Assembly (NCBI RefSeq): GCF_016464425.1
Contig: NZ_JADDKQ010000007.1
Location: 124,001-188,000, forward strand
DNA: 64,000 nucleotides
Reading direction: 5' to 3'
Source of the DNA: Actinotalea solisilvae
GTDB lineage: Bacteria; Actinomycetota; Actinomycetes; Actinomycetales; Cellulomonadaceae
Each line of letters opens with the position of its first letter. Within the stretch, counting starts at the first letter, position 1. Below, one piece after another: positions 62,187 to 64,000 of the stretch. The translations under genes and the position numbers were made by a program. Under the pieces are notes generated by a model. It saw only the letters and a list, made by a program, of their open reading frames with translations, did no database searches and was not told the origin of the DNA.

Positions 62187-63203
62187 TCAGCGCAGGCCCC
62201 GGGCGACGGACAGGACCTCGTCGGCGCCGACGGCGCCCGCGACGACCGTGACCACCCCGTCCTCGACCCACACCACGGCCGCCATCGTGCGGTCGTGCGC
62301 CTCGAGCACGGTCGCGGGGGCGCCGCCGACCTCGGCGGACGACGACGCGACGCGGTCGGCCGGCACGGGGATGGGGAGGGTGGAGCCGTCGCCGGCGAAC
62401 GTGCGCAGCTGCGCCGCGACGTCGTCGGGCACCCCGGGCAGGGAGAGCAGGTAGTCGCGCGCCGTCGCGAAGGACACCCCGGACGACGTCGCCGACGGCG
62501 CGACCGCGCGCGCCACGAGGAAGGACGGCACGCCCGCGTCGTGCGACCACGTCTGCACGACGCCCGGCCCGGCGACCAGGCGCACCTGGCTCCCGTCGAG
62601 CCCGGGCGGCGGGGGCGGCAGGGCGACGCCCTGGTCGGCCGCGGCCTGCGCGGCGCGCTCGGCGGTGAAGGTGAAGGTCGCGGTGACCTCGCCGCCGACG
62701 GCGACCGCCGGCTCGCCCTCGACCCCGCGGGGCAGGTCGGACACCTCGGGCGCGTCCAGCCCGGTCTCCGCCTCGGCCGCCGCGAGGTCCGCGACCTCGT
62801 GGGGCTCGGCGTCGCCCGTGACCTCGATCTCGCCGTAGGCGCTGAGGTCGGGCAGGGCGACGAGGTCGTCCGGAGAGAACGCGATCGGCGCGACCTCCTC
62901 GGTGCGGAAGACGGGCAGCCAGTCGTTGGCCGCGGCGGCGCCGGCCCCGGCGAGGACCGCACCGACGGCGACCGCGGCCACGACCGGCCGGCGCACGAGG
63001 GAGCGGAGCGCGCCGCCGCGGGTCGTGGGCGAGGAGGGACCGGGGGCCGCGCCGGACGCGGCGCCATCGGTGTGGCCCCCACTGAGGCTCGCGAGGCGGT
63101 CGAGGCACGCCGGGCATCCCGCGACGTGGTCGCGCTCGGCGAACCCCACGCCGCCGGGCGCGGTGAGCACTCGGCGCAGGACGCCGTCCTCGGGATGACG
63201 CAT
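62187..63203 (-). CDS. Membrane-anchored zinc anti-sigma-like protein
   Basis: 338 residues, ATG 63203 with GGAGGTGG upstream. ERDHVAGCPACLDRLASL gives the HxxxCxxC zinc motif of anti-sigma factors near residue 25. One helix (~72-92: RPVVAAVAVGAVLAGAGAAA) anchors it, and ~240 residues lie outside, including AEPHEVADLAAAEAETGLDA and VSFATARDYLLSLPGVPDDV, resembling DUF4367/MucB-like sensory domains. No sigma factor gene is adjacent: the next gene on the strand is an EamA transporter. It forms an operon with the ABC exporter, so it could sense the exported compound or envelope stress. Confidence 0.85.
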   Translation of the reverse strand: MRHPEDGVLRRVLTAPGGVGFAERDHVAGCPACLDRLASLSGGHTDGAASGAAPGPSSPTTRGGALRSLVRRPVVAAVAVGAVLAGAGAAAANDWLPVFRTEEVAPIAFSPDDLVALPDLSAYGEIEVTGDAEPHEVADLAAAEAETGLDAPEVSDLPRGVEGEPAVAVGGEVTATFTFTAERAAQAAADQGVALPPPPPGLDGSQVRLVAGPGVVQTWSHDAGVPSFLVARAVAPSATSSGVSFATARDYLLSLPGVPDDVAAQLRTFAGDGSTLPIPVPADRVASSSAEVGGAPATVLEAHDRTMAAVVWVEDGVVTVVAGAVGADEVLSVARGLR

Positions 63204-63259
63204 CGGTCCACCTCCACAGGCAGGGCCGGCCGAGCGGCCGGGGAAGCCCTGCGCTATCG

Positions 63260-63288
63260 AGTCTCGGCCCCTTCCTATCGAAAGTCAA
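63260..63288 (-). promoter_or_regulatory. Promoter of the anti-sigma-like/ABC operon
   Basis: On the minus strand TTGACT (63288-63283) is followed after 17 nt by GAGACT (63265-63260). TCGATAG occurs twice, 24 bp apart, within this stretch, suggesting a bound regulator. The region is the most AT-rich for several hundred bases. Confidence 0.5.
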
Positions 63289-63303
63289 TAGGCGCGTCGG
63301 GGT

Positions 63304-64000
63304 TCACCCGGCCGCGCGGCGGATCGCGAGGCGGGGCCGGCGGGTCACCCACACCCCCACCAGGCACAGTGCCCCGCCCACGAACGCGAGCGGCGGCGGC
63401 ACCTCGTCGAGCAGCACCCAGCCGAGCACGACGGCGATCGGCGGCACGAGGTAGGTGGTCGAGCCGAGCCGGCCGGCGTCGCTGCGGGCGAGCGCGTAGG
63501 CCCACGTCGTGAACGCGATCGCCGTCGGGAACAGGCCGAGGTAGACGACGCCCGCGAGGGTGCTCGGCGGCGCCGCGCGCAGGTCCGCGACGAGCGCGGG
63601 CGCGAACGGCAGGCACGCGACCGCGCCCACCGTGCACGCGACCCACGTGACCTGGAGCGCCGACAGCCTTCCGAGCAGCGGCTTCTGGCGGATCACCGCC
63701 ACGGCGTACGCGACCGCGGCGAGGACGCACAGCACGACGCCCCACACGTCCGCACGCTCGCCGGTCGACGTCGCGACGCCGATGACGACGACGCCCGCGA
63801 AGCCGATCACGCTGCCCACGAGCAGGGGGCGGGGGAAGCCCTCGCCGAGGCTCAGCCCGGCGAGCACCGCGAGCAGCACGGGGCCGACGTTGACGAGCAT
63901 CGCGGCCGTGCCCGCGTCGACGCGCTGCTCCGCCGCGTTGAGCGCGATGTTGTAGACGCCGAACCACAGCAGCCCGACGGCGACGAGGCGCGGCCAGTGC
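63304..64000 (-). CDS. EamA/DMT-family transporter (partial, N-terminus outside window)
   Basis: 232 residues visible; the frame continues past the right edge (…AALNAAEQRVDAGTAAMLVN precedes the first internal Met). Ten-helix drug/metabolite transporter: eight helices are seen. EamA repeats: NVGPVLLAVLAGLSLGEGFP, GSVIGFAGVVVIGVAT in the first half, and STTYLVPPIAVVLGWVLLDE in the second. Exports amino acids or metabolites, or is a drug pump. It lies 100 nt upstream of the anti-sigma-like gene. Confidence 0.9.
   Translation of the reverse strand, partial: HWPRLVAVGLLWFGVYNIALNAAEQRVDAGTAAMLVNVGPVLLAVLAGLSLGEGFPRPLLVGSVIGFAGVVVIGVATSTGERADVWGVVLCVLAAVAYAVAVIRQKPLLGRLSALQVTWVACTVGAVACLPFAPALVADLRAAPPSTLAGVVYLGLFPTAIAFTTWAYALARSDAGRLGSTTYLVPPIAVVLGWVLLDEVPPPLAFVGGALCLVGVWVTRRPRLAIRRAAG

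Overview
The window is very GC-rich DNA with strong third-position GC bias, short intergenic gaps, many GTG starts and 4-nt gene overlaps. It also has a full C50-carotenoid operon, a cobalamin riboswitch on nrdAB, a SAM-IV-type riboswitch and short cysteine leader peptides. Together these point to a Gram-positive actinobacterium of the order Micrococcales, most likely the Cellulosimicrobium/Cellulomonas/Promicromonosporaceae neighbourhood. The taxon is an inference from gene content. It looks like an ordinary chromosomal segment: I see no transposase, integrase, phage gene, CRISPR array or rRNA, and one tRNA (Ser, anticodon CGA).

Layout. 1-6.9 kb: a partial degenerate GGDEF-like protein, a 1300-residue ECF sigma factor fused to a zinc-binding anti-sigma-like segment and a repeated extracytoplasmic region, an NAD(P)-binding protein, a small membrane protein and a family 2 glycosyltransferase. 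7.1-13.2 kb: idi-crtE-crtB-crtI-crtYe-crtYf-crtEb, seven genes joined by six 4-nt overlaps, predicted to make a decaprenoxanthin-type C50 carotenoid. 13.2-16.4 kb: a methionine-type ABC transporter (metNIQ) behind a cysteine-containing leader ORF. 16.4-21.6 kb: a lipoprotein and the nrdA-nrdB ribonucleotide reductase operon under tandem NrdR boxes and a cobalamin riboswitch; NrdB has the ligand pattern of subclass Ic. 21.7-26.6 kb: a winged-helix regulator, upp, tadA, a sirtuin, and an ArsR/coiled-coil/oxidoreductase operon. 26.6-32.1 kb: tRNA-Ser, a ScyD/ScyE-type secreted protein, membrane proteins, a nitroreductase and two crcB genes. 32.1-37.7 kb: two consecutive TetR + ABC exporter modules, each with a palindrome over a likely leaderless promoter. 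37.7-44 kb: nhaA, then a sulfur operon (SAM-IV-type riboswitch, CCC leader peptide, metNIQ-like transporter with an unusual His-rich membrane-anchored binding protein, and an NtaA/DszA-family flavin monooxygenase). 44-50.9 kb: arsM, UV endonuclease, Nei-type glycosylase, GNAT, fabI and a FabK/nitronate-monooxygenase-type flavoprotein. 50.9-53.6 kb: folE + FAD reductase opposite a SufR-like regulator. 53.6-64 kb: an LLM oxidoreductase, a GT87-type mannosyltransferase, a DUF4190 protein, a uracil/xanthine permease, envelope genes, an ABC-2 exporter with an orphan zinc anti-sigma-like protein, and a partial EamA transporter.

How it works together. Sulfur nutrition is represented twice, and both transporter operons carry a short ORF with the same 12-nt start (GTG CGA ATG TGC) followed by a hairpin. 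This fits cysteine-responsive attenuation; one copy is also placed behind a SAM-clan riboswitch. DNA precursor synthesis appears to be switched by B12 (riboswitch) and by nucleotide pools (NrdR). No experimental or database check was possible; all functions come from reading motifs and context.
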